Shown: positions 7,448 to 15,597, numbered from the stretch's first letter. The stretch is DNA of 15,597 nt from Deltaproteobacteria bacterium (GCA_016219145.1 JACRCG010000255.1:1-15597), one strand, 5' to 3'. The notes: a model not told the origin generated them from the sequence alone. Numbers and translations are program-made.

Positions 7448-9556
7448 ATGGAACAAAGTGTTCAGGTTGAGTTTGGAGGCCGGACGGTAACAATTTCCAC
7501 CGGCAAGATGGCCAAGCAGGCTAATGGAGCTGTGATGGTGAGAAGCGGCGACACAATGGTGCTGGTAACAGCGGTCGCACAAAAAGAAGCCAAAGAGGGG
7601 CAGGATTTTTTTCCGCTGACTGTCAATTACACTGAAAAGGCTTATGCCGGCGGAAAAATTCCGGGCAGCTTTTTCAAACGCGAGGCGCGTCCTTCCGATC
7701 CGGAGACACTGATCTGCCGCCTGATCGACCGTCCGATCCGCCCGCTCTTCCCGGAAAATTTCCTGAATGACACCCAGATCATGGCAACTGTAGTATCAGC
7801 CGACAAGGACAACGATCCCGGCATTCTTTCGATGCTGGGCGCTTCGGCGGCCCTGATGATCTCGGATATCCCTTTCCAGGGTCCGATCGCCGGTGTCAAG
7901 GTCGGTCGCGTCGAAGGAAAGCTGATCTGTAATCCCAGCGCCGAAGAACTGCTGAACAGTGATCTTGAAATTGTCGTTGCAGCAAGTCGCGATGCGATCA
8001 TCATGGTTGAGGGAGAGGCGAAATTCGTATCCGAGGCTGATCTGCTGGATGCGGTCTTTTTTGCCAAGGAAGCGATGCTGCCGTTGATTGAGGCTCAGGA
8101 AGAGCTTCAGAAAAACGCCGGCGTAGCCAAGCGGGAAGTTACACCTGTGACCGTGAACGAGCCCTTGTTGGCCAGAGTGCGCGAACTGGCCTACGATCGC
8201 ATGGCTGAAGCGGTCAAGATAAAGTCCAAGCAGGAACGCCACATCCAGATCGATCTGGTGAAGACCGAGACCATAGAGGCCCTCAAGGACGAATTTGAAG
8301 GAAGCTCCAAACAGATCAAGGCGTTCCTGGGCGATTTCGAATATGAGCGTGTCCGCGCCGACGTCCTCGACACCGGTATCCGCATCGATGGCCGTGATAC
8401 AGTCACCATCCGTCCGATTGCCACCGAAGCCGGACTGCTGCCCCGCACCCACGGTTCAGCCCTGTTTACCCGCGGCGAAACCCAGGCGCTGGTTACCGCT
8501 ACCCTGGGCACCTCCAGTGACGAGCAGCGGATGGACTCCCTCTATGGCGAATACCGCAAGCGTTTCCTGCTGCACTATAATTTCCCTCCGTTTTCAGTCG
8601 GCGAAACCAGCTTCCGTCTGGGACCTGGCCGTCGTGAAATCGGTCACGGCATGCTGGCGGAGAGGGCGCTTTCGGCCGTCCTGCCCAAGCATGATGACTT
8701 CCCCTATACCATCCGGGTCGTTTCCGAGACTCTTGAGAGTAACGGCTCATCATCAATGGCTTCCGTCTGTGGCGGCAGCATGTCGCTGATGGATGCCGGA
8801 GTACCGATTACTGCCCCGGTAGCCGGTATTGCCATGGGTCTGATCAAGGAGGGTGACAAGGTCGCAATTCTGTCCGACATTCTGGGTGATGAAGATCACT
8901 TGGGCGATATGGACTTCAAGGTTGCCGGAACAGCTGATGGCGTTACGGCGCTGCAGATGGACATCAAAATCGGCGGGGTTACCCGTGAAATCATGCAGAA
9001 AGCCCTCAGTCAGGCTCGTGACGGGCGGTTGCATATTCTCGGCAAGATGGCGGAGACACTGGCAGCGCCGCGTCCTGAGATGTCCCCGTTTGCGCCGCGC
9101 ATCACCACCATCTGGGTCAAGACCGACAAGATCCGCGACGTCATAGGAACCGGCGGCAAGAATATCCGCAACATCACCGAGACCACCGGTGTGACAGTGG
9201 ATATCGACGATACCGGCCGGATCAACATCGCCAGTACCAGCAAGGAAGCCTGTGATCTGGCTATCCAGATGATCCGCGGCCTGACAGAGGATGCCGAGGA
9301 AGGACGTCTTTACATGGGCGTTGTCAAGAAGATCATGGATTTCGGCGCATTTGTCGAGATCATGCCCGGCACCGACGGACTGGTACATATTTCAGAACTT
9401 GACACCGCCAGGGTCAAGGTTGTTACCGATGTACTGAACGAAGGCGACAAGGTTCTGGTTAAATGCATCGGCGTTGACAAGAACGGCAAAATCAAGCTCT
9501 CCCGCAAGGAAGCGCTGGGTTTGAACCTGGACGGGTCAAAGGTGGATCAGGGCTGA
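7448..9556 (+). CDS. pnp: Polyribonucleotide nucleotidyltransferase (PNPase)
   Basis: PNPase is a trimeric 3'-5' phosphorolytic exoribonuclease of the RNA degradosome or a free enzyme. The 702-aa product has the complete family layout. The first RNase PH domain (about 1-140) contains KIPGSFFKREARPSDPETL. An alpha-helical linker follows, then the second, catalytic RNase PH domain (about 310-540) with TRGETQALVTATLG and GSSSMASVCGGSMSLMDAG. The KH domain (GTGGKNIRNI, about 566-575) and the S1 domain (about 618-692, MGVVKKIMDFGAFVEI) are intact. The ATG at 7448 has an AGGAGA Shine-Dalgarno at 7434-7439. Its leader holds a long inverted repeat, and an intrinsic terminator follows the gene. Confidence 0.98.
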   Translation: MEQSVQVEFGGRTVTISTGKMAKQANGAVMVRSGDTMVLVTAVAQKEAKEGQDFFPLTVNYTEKAYAGGKIPGSFFKREARPSDPETLICRLIDRPIRPLFPENFLNDTQIMATVVSADKDNDPGILSMLGASAALMISDIPFQGPIAGVKVGRVEGKLICNPSAEELLNSDLEIVVAASRDAIIMVEGEAKFVSEADLLDAVFFAKEAMLPLIEAQEELQKNAGVAKREVTPVTVNEPLLARVRELAYDRMAEAVKIKSKQERHIQIDLVKTETIEALKDEFEGSSKQIKAFLGDFEYERVRADVLDTGIRIDGRDTVTIRPIATEAGLLPRTHGSALFTRGETQALVTATLGTSSDEQRMDSLYGEYRKRFLLHYNFPPFSVGETSFRLGPGRREIGHGMLAERALSAVLPKHDDFPYTIRVVSETLESNGSSSMASVCGGSMSLMDAGVPITAPVAGIAMGLIKEGDKVAILSDILGDEDHLGDMDFKVAGTADGVTALQMDIKIGGVTREIMQKALSQARDGRLHILGKMAETLAAPRPEMSPFAPRITTIWVKTDKIRDVIGTGGKNIRNITETTGVTVDIDDTGRINIASTSKEACDLAIQMIRGLTEDAEEGRLYMGVVKKIMDFGAFVEIMPGTDGLVHISELDTARVKVVTDVLNEGDKVLVKCIGVDKNGKIKLSRKEALGLNLDGSKVDQG

Positions 9557-9592
9557 TTTGTCTGATTGTCTTGATAAACAGTTGCAGCTTGT

Positions 9593-9622
9593 AAAGGCGG
9601 AGCGAAATGCTCCGCCTTTTTT
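9593..9622 (+). terminator. Rho-independent terminator of pnp, possibly bidirectional
   Basis: AAAGGCGGAGC (9593-9603) and GCTCCGCCTTT (9609-9619) make an 11-bp stem with a 5-nt GAAAT loop, followed by six T residues (9617-9622). It lies 36 nt after the pnp stop. Read from the other strand, the same stem is followed by a short TTT, so it may also end the convergent minus-strand transcript that stops at 9669. Confidence 0.9.
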
Positions 9623-9668
9623 CATTTCTCTTAAGTGCGCATGCTGCGGTTTGACGTTTCAAGGTTCA

Positions 9669-10679
9669 TCATTTGACGCTATTTCCAGACGATGGTTCTG
9701 CCGGAAGAGACGCGACCTTTACCAAACGATCAAAGTCCGATTCATACTTGCTGTCGTCAATCAACCGAAATTTTGAAAATTCCTGTTCAGCGTGTGCCTT
9801 GGCTATCTGAGCAGATACTTTGCCAGCATCTCGCAAAATTTCCCGGTCATTCAGGGTCAAAAAACCTTCCAGCTTAGTGATCCAATCCTGCATAGTCATG
9901 GCAACCCGACGTTGCGCCTGCCCTTCGGCAAAAATCAGGTACTGTTCCGCCAGATTGTTCAACGCCCGCAATTCCTCTTCATTCAGATAGTTTTTAGCAA
10001 CTGCAACATCAGTTTTACGGATGCGTGATCCCTCCCATGTTGTCAGCCCCATGTTCGGCTGCCCGCTGTCAGCGCGCGATTGGATCAGCTCGGCGGCTGT
10101 CTGGCCATGAATAGCGTAGTGCACTTTGTTCTGAACTGTGGCGAAAAACTCTTTGGTGAGTGGATGATTTGGATCATAGTCAACGCTGGTGGCATATATG
10201 TCAGTAATTTTCTGATAAAAGCGACGCTCACTGGTGCGGATATCCTGCAGCCGCTTGGTTAATTCATCGAAGTAGTCACGGCCTTTATCAGGATTTTTCA
10301 GACGCGCATCATCCAACACAAAGCCTTTGATGATGTACTCTTTCAGCTTATCACTTGCCCATTGACGAAAACGCACGCCTGCCTGGCTTCTGACCCGATA
10401 GCCCAGGGCAAGAACCATATCCAGGTTGTAGTGAGTTACTTCGTACTGTTTACCATCTGCGGCAGTTGTTCGGAAAAACCGAACAACTGAATTTTCATCC
10501 AGCTCGCCATCTTCAAAGATATGCTTGATATGCTCGCTGACGGTTCCCTTGGCCTTGCCAAACAGTTCGGTAAGCTGTTTCTGGCTCAGCCACAGGTTTT
10601 CCGCCTCCAACATGACATTGATTTTGGTGCGACCATCTTCGCTGCGGTAGATCAGAAATTGGTCAGGTTCATGTTCCAT
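9669..10679 (-). CDS. RhuM family protein (putative DNA-binding, defence/virulence-associated)
   Basis: The 336-aa protein matches the RhuM family (named from a Salmonella pathogenicity-island gene), whose biochemical role is not established. Residues about 30-60 (WLSQKQLTELFGKAKGTVSE onward) look like a helix-turn-helix. The middle carries YNLDMVLALGYRVRS (84-98) and RFRQWASDKLKEYIIKGF (103-120). The C-terminal half has YAIHGQTAAELIQSRADS (188-205), KTDVAVAKNYLNEEEL and MTMQDWITKLEGFL, hallmarks recalled from this family. The ATG is preceded by AAGGAT on the minus strand (10685-10690). Full length, no frameshift. Such genes are often found beside restriction or other defence genes, as here. 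Function left open; transcriptional or nucleic-acid binding is inferred from the HTH. Confidence 0.85.
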   Translation of the reverse strand: MEHEPDQFLIYRSEDGRTKINVMLEAENLWLSQKQLTELFGKAKGTVSEHIKHIFEDGELDENSVVRFFRTTAADGKQYEVTHYNLDMVLALGYRVRSQAGVRFRQWASDKLKEYIIKGFVLDDARLKNPDKGRDYFDELTKRLQDIRTSERRFYQKITDIYATSVDYDPNHPLTKEFFATVQNKVHYAIHGQTAAELIQSRADSGQPNMGLTTWEGSRIRKTDVAVAKNYLNEEELRALNNLAEQYLIFAEGQAQRRVAMTMQDWITKLEGFLTLNDREILRDAGKVSAQIAKAHAEQEFSKFRLIDDSKYESDFDRLVKVASLPAEPSSGNSVK

Positions 10680-10705
10680 AATTCATCCTTCACACTTCAT
10701 CCGTT

Positions 10706-10840
10706 TCAAACAATACCGGTTAGTCCGCCGCGACAGATGGATATTCTCTTGCGTGTTGTGGTCATGTCAGTTCTCGATTTGTCAGGATGAACATTTTGTA
10801 CTTCAAGAGCGAAAAAGACATCAAGGAAGTCAAAATTCAC
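10706..10840 (-). CDS. Possible 44-aa small ORF between the nuclease and RhuM genes
   Basis: A GTG-initiated frame of 44 codons fills most of the 197-nt gap and ends 26 nt before the RhuM start. It contains FLDVFFALEVQNVHPDK and, in its second half, TTTRKRISICRGGLTGIV, with an internal ATG at 10765 that would give a 19-aa peptide. No convincing Shine-Dalgarno precedes either start. I do not recognise the product. It may be a real small gene, a decayed remnant, or chance. A weak promoter-like pair for RhuM (TTGATG and TACAAA on the minus strand, 10795-10824, 18-nt spacing) lies inside it, which would argue against coding. Confidence 0.18.
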   Translation of the reverse strand: MNFDFLDVFFALEVQNVHPDKSRTDMTTTRKRISICRGGLTGIV

Positions 10841-10876
10841 CGAACATGGGAACTATCACGCCTTGATGAAACTACA

Positions 10877-11953
10877 TCATACCACTCCAAACCGTTGCTT
10901 CAACTGCTCAATGGTATGATTACATTTATGAGTCTTGGGGCGAGCGACGGTGTTCTGGTTGCCGAAGAAGCCGACCTCAGAGACAGCCTCGTTTATTGGT
11001 TTTGTGCAAATCCATTCGACCGGCACGAAATATTCGGACTTTTCTTCGTCATCGTTAAATTGCCTGTGATAATTGGACTGCGCGACATCCAACAGAGAGC
11101 GTTCGACTCCGTCAACAATGACCTTGAACTCACTGGCCCGAATGGCACTGCCAGTTACCCGTCCCACACCGACATAACCACGTTGCGGAATATTCTCCCA
11201 GACGCGGTCTCCCGGTGAGAGCATGCAAAGTGTCTGACTGTACCACCTGCCGCCACCACCGCTGATGAAGCCAAACTTCACTGCTTCATTCCAGTCACGA
11301 TCAGCACTCTGTCCAAACGAAACATAAAATTCTCCATTCCATTCTCCACGCTCTCCAGCTGGCCCGGCAGTCGCCTTGCTTTCTGTTTCGACTGGATCAA
11401 TCAGCCAAGCACGGCTCAGGTACTGATTGATGCCATCCTGAAAAATCTGGAAGAAGATAACGTTGATCGCAATGTCCATCCTGTTCAGGTAATTCACGAT
11501 GCGTTCAGTGCTCAAGTCCAGTGACGACGCAACAATGACGATTTGATGGGAACCATTGAGCTGTTCTTCATCCAGAGGTAGACCGAATCGTTGTCGGAAA
11601 ATATCCCCCAATGAGCCACCACCGGAAAAACGGTTATAGATGGATGCGATGTCATCTGCCTTGAGCTCTTGCACCCAAGAGGCATAATCCAACGCCTGTG
11701 CGACAACTTCACGAGGCGTCATGTCACGCTTCAGCTCAATCACGATAATCTGGCCGTCCTGGTTTAACGCCAGAAGATCGATAAAACCACCGTGAGTGGT
11801 ACGCACCTGTCGTCCGATAAGAAGCCAACGATCGGAGAGGATAGTAGGATCTTCGGTAATCATCTGCTCCAGCAAGGCTTCCTTGCCGAGAGATACTTCT
11901 GCCAAGGGTTCTGGCTTGGTGCCGACTTTCCATATGGCGTGACGAATAGGCAT
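10877..11953 (-). CDS. DUF91/NucS-like PDDEXK nuclease with C-terminal PUA/EVE-like domain
   Basis: The 358-aa protein has an N-terminal PDDEXK nuclease core of the NucS/DUF91 type. Residues 25-39 (EALLEQMITEDPTIL) form the leading helix. GGFIDLLALNQDGQIIVIEL continuing into KRD carries the catalytic Asp59, Glu73 and Lys75, and AQALDYASWV (85-94) supplies the helix seen after the active site. The C-terminal part (about 205-358) contains KFGFISGGGG, LSPGDRVWENIPQRGYVGVG and EYFVPVEW, a pattern resembling PUA-superfamily (EVE-like) domains, some of which read modified bases. That second assignment is tentative. The gene starts 23 nt after the large NTPase gene, with AGGGGG just upstream of the ATG, so the two are probably co-transcribed. 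A role in cutting foreign or modified DNA is inferred, not shown. Confidence 0.82.
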   Translation of the reverse strand: MPIRHAIWKVGTKPEPLAEVSLGKEALLEQMITEDPTILSDRWLLIGRQVRTTHGGFIDLLALNQDGQIIVIELKRDMTPREVVAQALDYASWVQELKADDIASIYNRFSGGGSLGDIFRQRFGLPLDEEQLNGSHQIVIVASSLDLSTERIVNYLNRMDIAINVIFFQIFQDGINQYLSRAWLIDPVETESKATAGPAGERGEWNGEFYVSFGQSADRDWNEAVKFGFISGGGGRWYSQTLCMLSPGDRVWENIPQRGYVGVGRVTGSAIRASEFKVIVDGVERSLLDVAQSNYHRQFNDDEEKSEYFVPVEWICTKPINEAVSEVGFFGNQNTVARPKTHKCNHTIEQLKQRFGVV

Positions 11954-11976
11954 AATCCCCCCCTAATGACCTATAC

Positions 11977-14900
11977 TCAAAATGCTCTTTCCTCGCTAAT
12001 TTGAGCGCGTTCGATTGTCTCGCTCAAACACTCAATATATTTAATTAACCAGGCTCGAATTTTGGGTGAATTTATCTCGGACAACCATTTTCTTGCTTCT
12101 TCGCGTTGATTAGATCGATACATACTTTCTGGTCCGCTATACCCTCCGCACCAAAAATGACTTATAAGCCGGCCAGAAGCATCACCGCCGTCGCAATACG
12201 CTTCAACGAACAAGCGAGTGAGTTCTCCGCCATTTTCCAGGTCAAAGCTTTTCGGCAAGCATCTTGTAATCAATGGAACTCGCTTCTTAGGTTTTTCTTT
12301 AATCCATTCCATCACGCATTGAGGAGTAAAATAACGTATCGCGCCAGGTTTCTCGCGTTCTCCGAATGAGATTTCATCACCAAGCCACGAAAGCATGTAC
12401 CAACTGTACTCCTCTTTAACTTTATCCAAGAATTTCGAGATGATGTTCCAACAGCTATCCGGATTGGCCTTTGCAATTTCATCAGCGACCCGGCAGGCAT
12501 AATCTGTCTGTCGGATCGATGAATCCAAACGTGTAATAATGTGTTCAAATAACTCTAAGTCTTTGTCAGGAAACTGCTTTCGGAAAGAGTTGACAATTCG
12601 CTGCCAATTATAACCTTGCATGCGCTGGTTAGTACGCTTGCAGTAATCATCAATTGTAATGATTCTGAGAATCAGATCCTTAGAGGTGCCAATTGGCTCC
12701 TTGTTCTCACAGAAATAATGGTCGGCTATTTCTACCATCAGCGAGAGTGCCCGTTCATCTGGGTTTTCAGAAAGTGCTTCCAATACATGCTCTATGGTTT
12801 CCCGCGACAAACGGTCCTCTCCTGAGAACAATCCAAATCTGAAAAATGCATGGGATGGTACTTTTTTGTCCCGGTAAAGCTGTATCAATTCGTTGACGAT
12901 CATTTCAGATGCCCCGGTTCTGAATACAAGATCAACGCCTATAGAACGGAGTGATTCTGACTGAAGAACTGAACGTATTGAATCCTCCCAAACCACTCGT
13001 TGCTGTTCCTTTACTCCGGCAAGATATCCACCGATAAATTGCGTCATATTTTGAGGGGTGGCCATCTCTTGCGCCGCAATAATTCTGTCAATCAGCGAAC
13101 AATTGGTAGCGAAAGATAACCGGTATCCAAACAAACACAGGCGATGCCCTTCTACGCTTACAAATAAGCTCAGAAGATCATCAATAATCTCAGAGTGTGC
13201 TGCTGCCTCATCGGCTAACTGCTGAACTTTTTCAACAGGAACGGGATTATCAATCACTTCACCATTGACGAAGTTGTGGTCTTCATCCCAATCGGTATAT
13301 ATTACATAACGGTTGAACCGTTCTCTGAAAGTTGTTCCGGTTAAAAGAGTATCCAATTCGCCGAGCCGGCTAATGATATTTTCAGGGAGATGTTCTTCGC
13401 GATACTTGAGTTGATGTATAACAAAATGAGCTATCTTCTTCTTATCTGCAACGGGATTGTTTGCCATCAAATATATCGTATCGAGGATCCTACCGGCGAT
13501 TGACGGTATCTGAATCAAGCCTGGAGCAGATTCCATCAACGTAGTATGAGCCATATCTTTCGAGGAGTCTGTCCAACATTGTGATTCAAACCAGAGGAAA
13601 TTCCAAGTACTCAGAAGACTGTCCCAAATTTCGCCATATGTCTTGGGGCGCCAGAACTGAATCGTCGGTCTTAGCCCTTGATATTCAGCGCCGACCATTC
13701 GCATACCGCCATAGGTACTCATCCAAGATTTGCATGCTTCAAGTCCCAGTTCTTTCAATGATTGATCGGGGCTCTTAATCAACTCTGACAGGATCTGGAA
13801 ACGAAGCTCTGGCGGTGCTTGGGTAGGTGCCCAACCTTCTCCCAGCATAAAAAGGCTTAGAAAAGTTCCTTTGGAGTTGTTCGAATATGAGGTATTTTCC
13901 GCAAGCGCCATCGACATCAAAAGACGCGCTGCCCCTGGAAACGTGTCTTCCCATACAGCAATTTTTTCAAGAGCCCAGACAATTTGCTGACGACCGGTAG
14001 TCCATCTGTGCAACTGTTCCACTGACCACGTACCGATGGTTGCTTCCAGAAGAGAGAGTGTGCCCTGAGGATTTGCCTCAGCAAGCACACTCAGGAAGTT
14101 AGTGCCGGCTTCAGAAATCAGGAATTCATGCCGTGAGAAGGGGCCGTCCTTAAGTGATAGAATTTGTTTAACAACCTGGGTGGCAACAGATGACCCATGG
14201 GCGTAGATAAACAGCTCCATGAACCATTTGGATAAAGACTCTGGCATTTTTTCCAGAAAACTCTTGAAATTGAATCCTCTCCCGTGGTGTTCCCAGAATT
14301 GCAGCCAGATGTAGACATGCAAAGCCTTGGGGACAATGAATAATGTTCTCTGCCCCTGCAAGACACGACGTTTTCTGTGATGCAGCACTATCGATTGAAA
14401 GCGTTGCCATGTAATGGAGGGGTTTGCTTCTTGAACGAGAGCACTGATGAAACGTGCTTCTTCATCGACCGGAGGCTCAAAACCAAAGCGTCGGAATAGA
14501 GCGATATGTCTCAGGGTAAGGAGATGCTCTTCAGCCTCGCGTTCGTCACGCTTATGATGCCCCAGAATGAAACGATCCCATATCGGCACTGTTGCAGGAG
14601 GTTTCAGTATGTCATCAGGATTCCTCCGCAGATTGTCACCAACAGCATGTGCTACTCGGGGAGAACCATCACACCATTCAGCCCAGTTTGAGTTCTCATT
14701 CCGTTCACCAATATAGGAGGCTATTATTTCAACAACCTGGTCTTTTTCAAGAGGTGGGCACTGAAACACCTTCATTGAGCTGCCGGAGCTTTCTTCAGGA
14801 CCATGATCAATCGTGATCAGCTTTATTCCAACTTTCCCTTTGAATGTCCTCCAGATCGAAGCCCGGTCCCGCTCTACGCAATCGTCGATAACAAGAGTTA

Positions 14901-15597
14901 CGACATAACTGCGGTCTGGGCGGAGAAGTTCATGAAAGAGAGCGCTTTTCTGAAAATCTTCACCATTGGCCAGATAGATTGCCGTTGGAGCAAGATTCTC
15001 GGAAGAAACGGCCTCTAAAATAAGCCGAGACTTTCCGATCCCCGGTTCGCCTATTACTCTGAGATGTTGAAAACAATCCGCGAACAAGACGGAGCGAATG
15101 TCTTCAATAAACTGAGTCCGTGCGGCCCCCGGCTTGAAATCCGGCCTCATGTCATCATTCGTCTTCCAGGCATCAACAGTCTGGAATTGAAGGTCGGCTC
15201 TACCGAGGATTTCAAGGCACAGGGAGGGATAAGGAACCAGCAAACCCATCAGTTGGCTTTGCCCGATTACCTCTACGACAGGAGATGCATATCCAACCGT
15301 CACAAGCAGGTTGACGAGATTCTTCTTTGCATCACTTTGTTGCTGTGGAGTTAAATCATGACCAAAAACTACCAAAACATAGCGGCCTTCATTATCTAAA
15401 CATTCACGGGTTGCGGCCCCTAATGCCGCACTGGACGGCGTTGCACTGGATGAGCCAAAAAGCTCCTTCTTTAGTTGGCTGTTTTGCCAAGGCTTGAACG
15501 ACGAACCAGCCTTTAACTGGAAGAACGTTTGCCCACCGACAAGTATAGAATTGGCAGAAGGCGCACCATCAACACGTGCGTCTATGCCGCCGTCGGC
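11977..15597 (-). CDS. Large STAND-type P-loop NTPase with N-terminal PDDEXK-like segment (5' end outside window)
   Basis: At least 1206 aa are visible and the frame stays open to the right edge, so the true start lies outside. A TTG at 15373-15375 could initiate a 1132-aa form, but the 74 codons before it read as protein. They include DGGIDARVDG and TFFQLKAGSS, a GGID...QxK pattern expected of a Mrr-like PDDEXK nuclease. The NTPase core follows with Walker A GEPGIGKS (visible residues 183-190) and Walker B VVTLVIDD (232-239). Then come CPPLEKDQVVEIIASYI, CDGSPRVAHAVGDNL and a winged-helix-like stretch with LRHIALFRRFGFEPPVDEE. The remaining roughly 750 residues are helical, without a recognised repeat, and probably form the sensor. 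The architecture resembles Avs-type antiphage NTPases; subtype unknown. Confidence 0.85.
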   Translation of the reverse strand, partial: ADGGIDARVDGAPSANSILVGGQTFFQLKAGSSFKPWQNSQLKKELFGSSSATPSSAALGAATRECLDNEGRYVLVVFGHDLTPQQQSDAKKNLVNLLVTVGYASPVVEVIGQSQLMGLLVPYPSLCLEILGRADLQFQTVDAWKTNDDMRPDFKPGAARTQFIEDIRSVLFADCFQHLRVIGEPGIGKSRLILEAVSSENLAPTAIYLANGEDFQKSALFHELLRPDRSYVVTLVIDDCVERDRASIWRTFKGKVGIKLITIDHGPEESSGSSMKVFQCPPLEKDQVVEIIASYIGERNENSNWAEWCDGSPRVAHAVGDNLRRNPDDILKPPATVPIWDRFILGHHKRDEREAEEHLLTLRHIALFRRFGFEPPVDEEARFISALVQEANPSITWQRFQSIVLHHRKRRVLQGQRTLFIVPKALHVYIWLQFWEHHGRGFNFKSFLEKMPESLSKWFMELFIYAHGSSVATQVVKQILSLKDGPFSRHEFLISEAGTNFLSVLAEANPQGTLSLLEATIGTWSVEQLHRWTTGRQQIVWALEKIAVWEDTFPGAARLLMSMALAENTSYSNNSKGTFLSLFMLGEGWAPTQAPPELRFQILSELIKSPDQSLKELGLEACKSWMSTYGGMRMVGAEYQGLRPTIQFWRPKTYGEIWDSLLSTWNFLWFESQCWTDSSKDMAHTTLMESAPGLIQIPSIAGRILDTIYLMANNPVADKKKIAHFVIHQLKYREEHLPENIISRLGELDTLLTGTTFRERFNRYVIYTDWDEDHNFVNGEVIDNPVPVEKVQQLADEAAAHSEIIDDLLSLFVSVEGHRLCLFGYRLSFATNCSLIDRIIAAQEMATPQNMTQFIGGYLAGVKEQQRVVWEDSIRSVLQSESLRSIGVDLVFRTGASEMIVNELIQLYRDKKVPSHAFFRFGLFSGEDRLSRETIEHVLEALSENPDERALSLMVEIADHYFCENKEPIGTSKDLILRIITIDDYCKRTNQRMQGYNWQRIVNSFRKQFPDKDLELFEHIITRLDSSIRQTDYACRVADEIAKANPDSCWNIISKFLDKVKEEYSWYMLSWLGDEISFGEREKPGAIRYFTPQCVMEWIKEKPKKRVPLITRCLPKSFDLENGGELTRLFVEAYCDGGDASGRLISHFWCGGYSGPESMYRSNQREEARKWLSEINSPKIRAWLIKYIECLSETIERAQISEERAF

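Noticed and set aside
7084..7582. Minus-strand frames of 112 and 125 aa across the rpsO-pnp gap
   Set aside because: They overlap two terminators, the inverted repeat and the starts/ends of real genes; the open frame is a by-product of the palindromic composition.
9558..9776. Plus-strand 72-aa frame with a TTG start directly after pnp
   Set aside because: It runs through the pnp terminator hairpin and then antisense into the RhuM gene, and has no Shine-Dalgarno or family character.
10787..11218. Plus-strand 143-aa frame starting with ATG after AGG
   Set aside because: From 10877 on it is antisense to the well-supported DUF91 nuclease. Only the first 30 codons lie in the gap and they match nothing I recognise.
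15373..15375. TTG as the true start of the large NTPase
   Set aside because: The same frame is open through all 74 upstream codons to the window edge and encodes a recognisable nuclease-like pattern, so the gene most likely starts outside the window.
9623..15597. CRISPR array, tRNA attachment site, integrase or insertion sequence in the accessory region
   Set aside because: I looked for regular repeats, tRNA-like cloverleaf ends and transposase/integrase motifs and saw none; mobility is suggested only by gene content.

Overview
The window joins a conserved bacterial translation/RNA-metabolism operon (about 1-9622, + strand) to an accessory block read from the opposite strand (about 9669-15597). 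The core gene order is rimP(3' end)-nusA-ylxR/L7Ae-infB-rbfA-nrnA-truB-rpsO-pnp. The DHH phosphoesterase between rbfA and truB, the YlxR-L7Ae fusion and the short NusA without C-terminal acidic repeats fit a deltaproteobacterial lineage of the Desulfuromonadales/Geobacter type. This assignment is an inference from gene content and protein character; no search was run.

Core region. rimP ends at 69. nusA (GTG start), a YlxR-L7Ae fusion, infB, rbfA, nrnA and truB follow with very short gaps or overlaps: rbfA/nrnA overlap by 29 nt and nrnA/truB by 4 nt. They look like one transcript serving ribosome assembly, translation initiation, transcription elongation, nano-RNA turnover and tRNA pseudouridylation. 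rpsO sits after a 109-nt leader with a possible promoter and small hairpins, and is followed by two consecutive hairpins, the second a strong intrinsic terminator. pnp has its own leader holding a long, imperfect, about 119-nt inverted repeat, and ends at a clear intrinsic terminator (9593-9622).

Accessory region. Immediately past the pnp terminator, three larger genes lie on the minus strand and are transcribed toward pnp. In transcription order they are: a very large STAND-type P-loop NTPase that runs off the right edge (at least 1206 aa visible); a 358-aa DUF91/NucS-like PDDEXK nuclease with a probable PUA/EVE-like C-terminal domain, 23 nt downstream; and, after a 197-nt gap, a RhuM-family protein. 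By eye this region is more AT-rich than the core operon. The open reading frame of the NTPase continues upstream of the first usable TTG codon to the window edge. That extra N-terminal stretch carries a GGID...QLK pattern typical of a PDDEXK/Mrr-like nuclease.

Interpretation. The three genes look like a defence-type cassette: a nuclease-NTPase sensor/effector of Avs-like architecture, a nuclease with a possible base-reader domain, and a DNA-binding RhuM protein. It appears to have inserted behind a housekeeping operon. The architecture is read from the sequence; the antiphage role is inferred.
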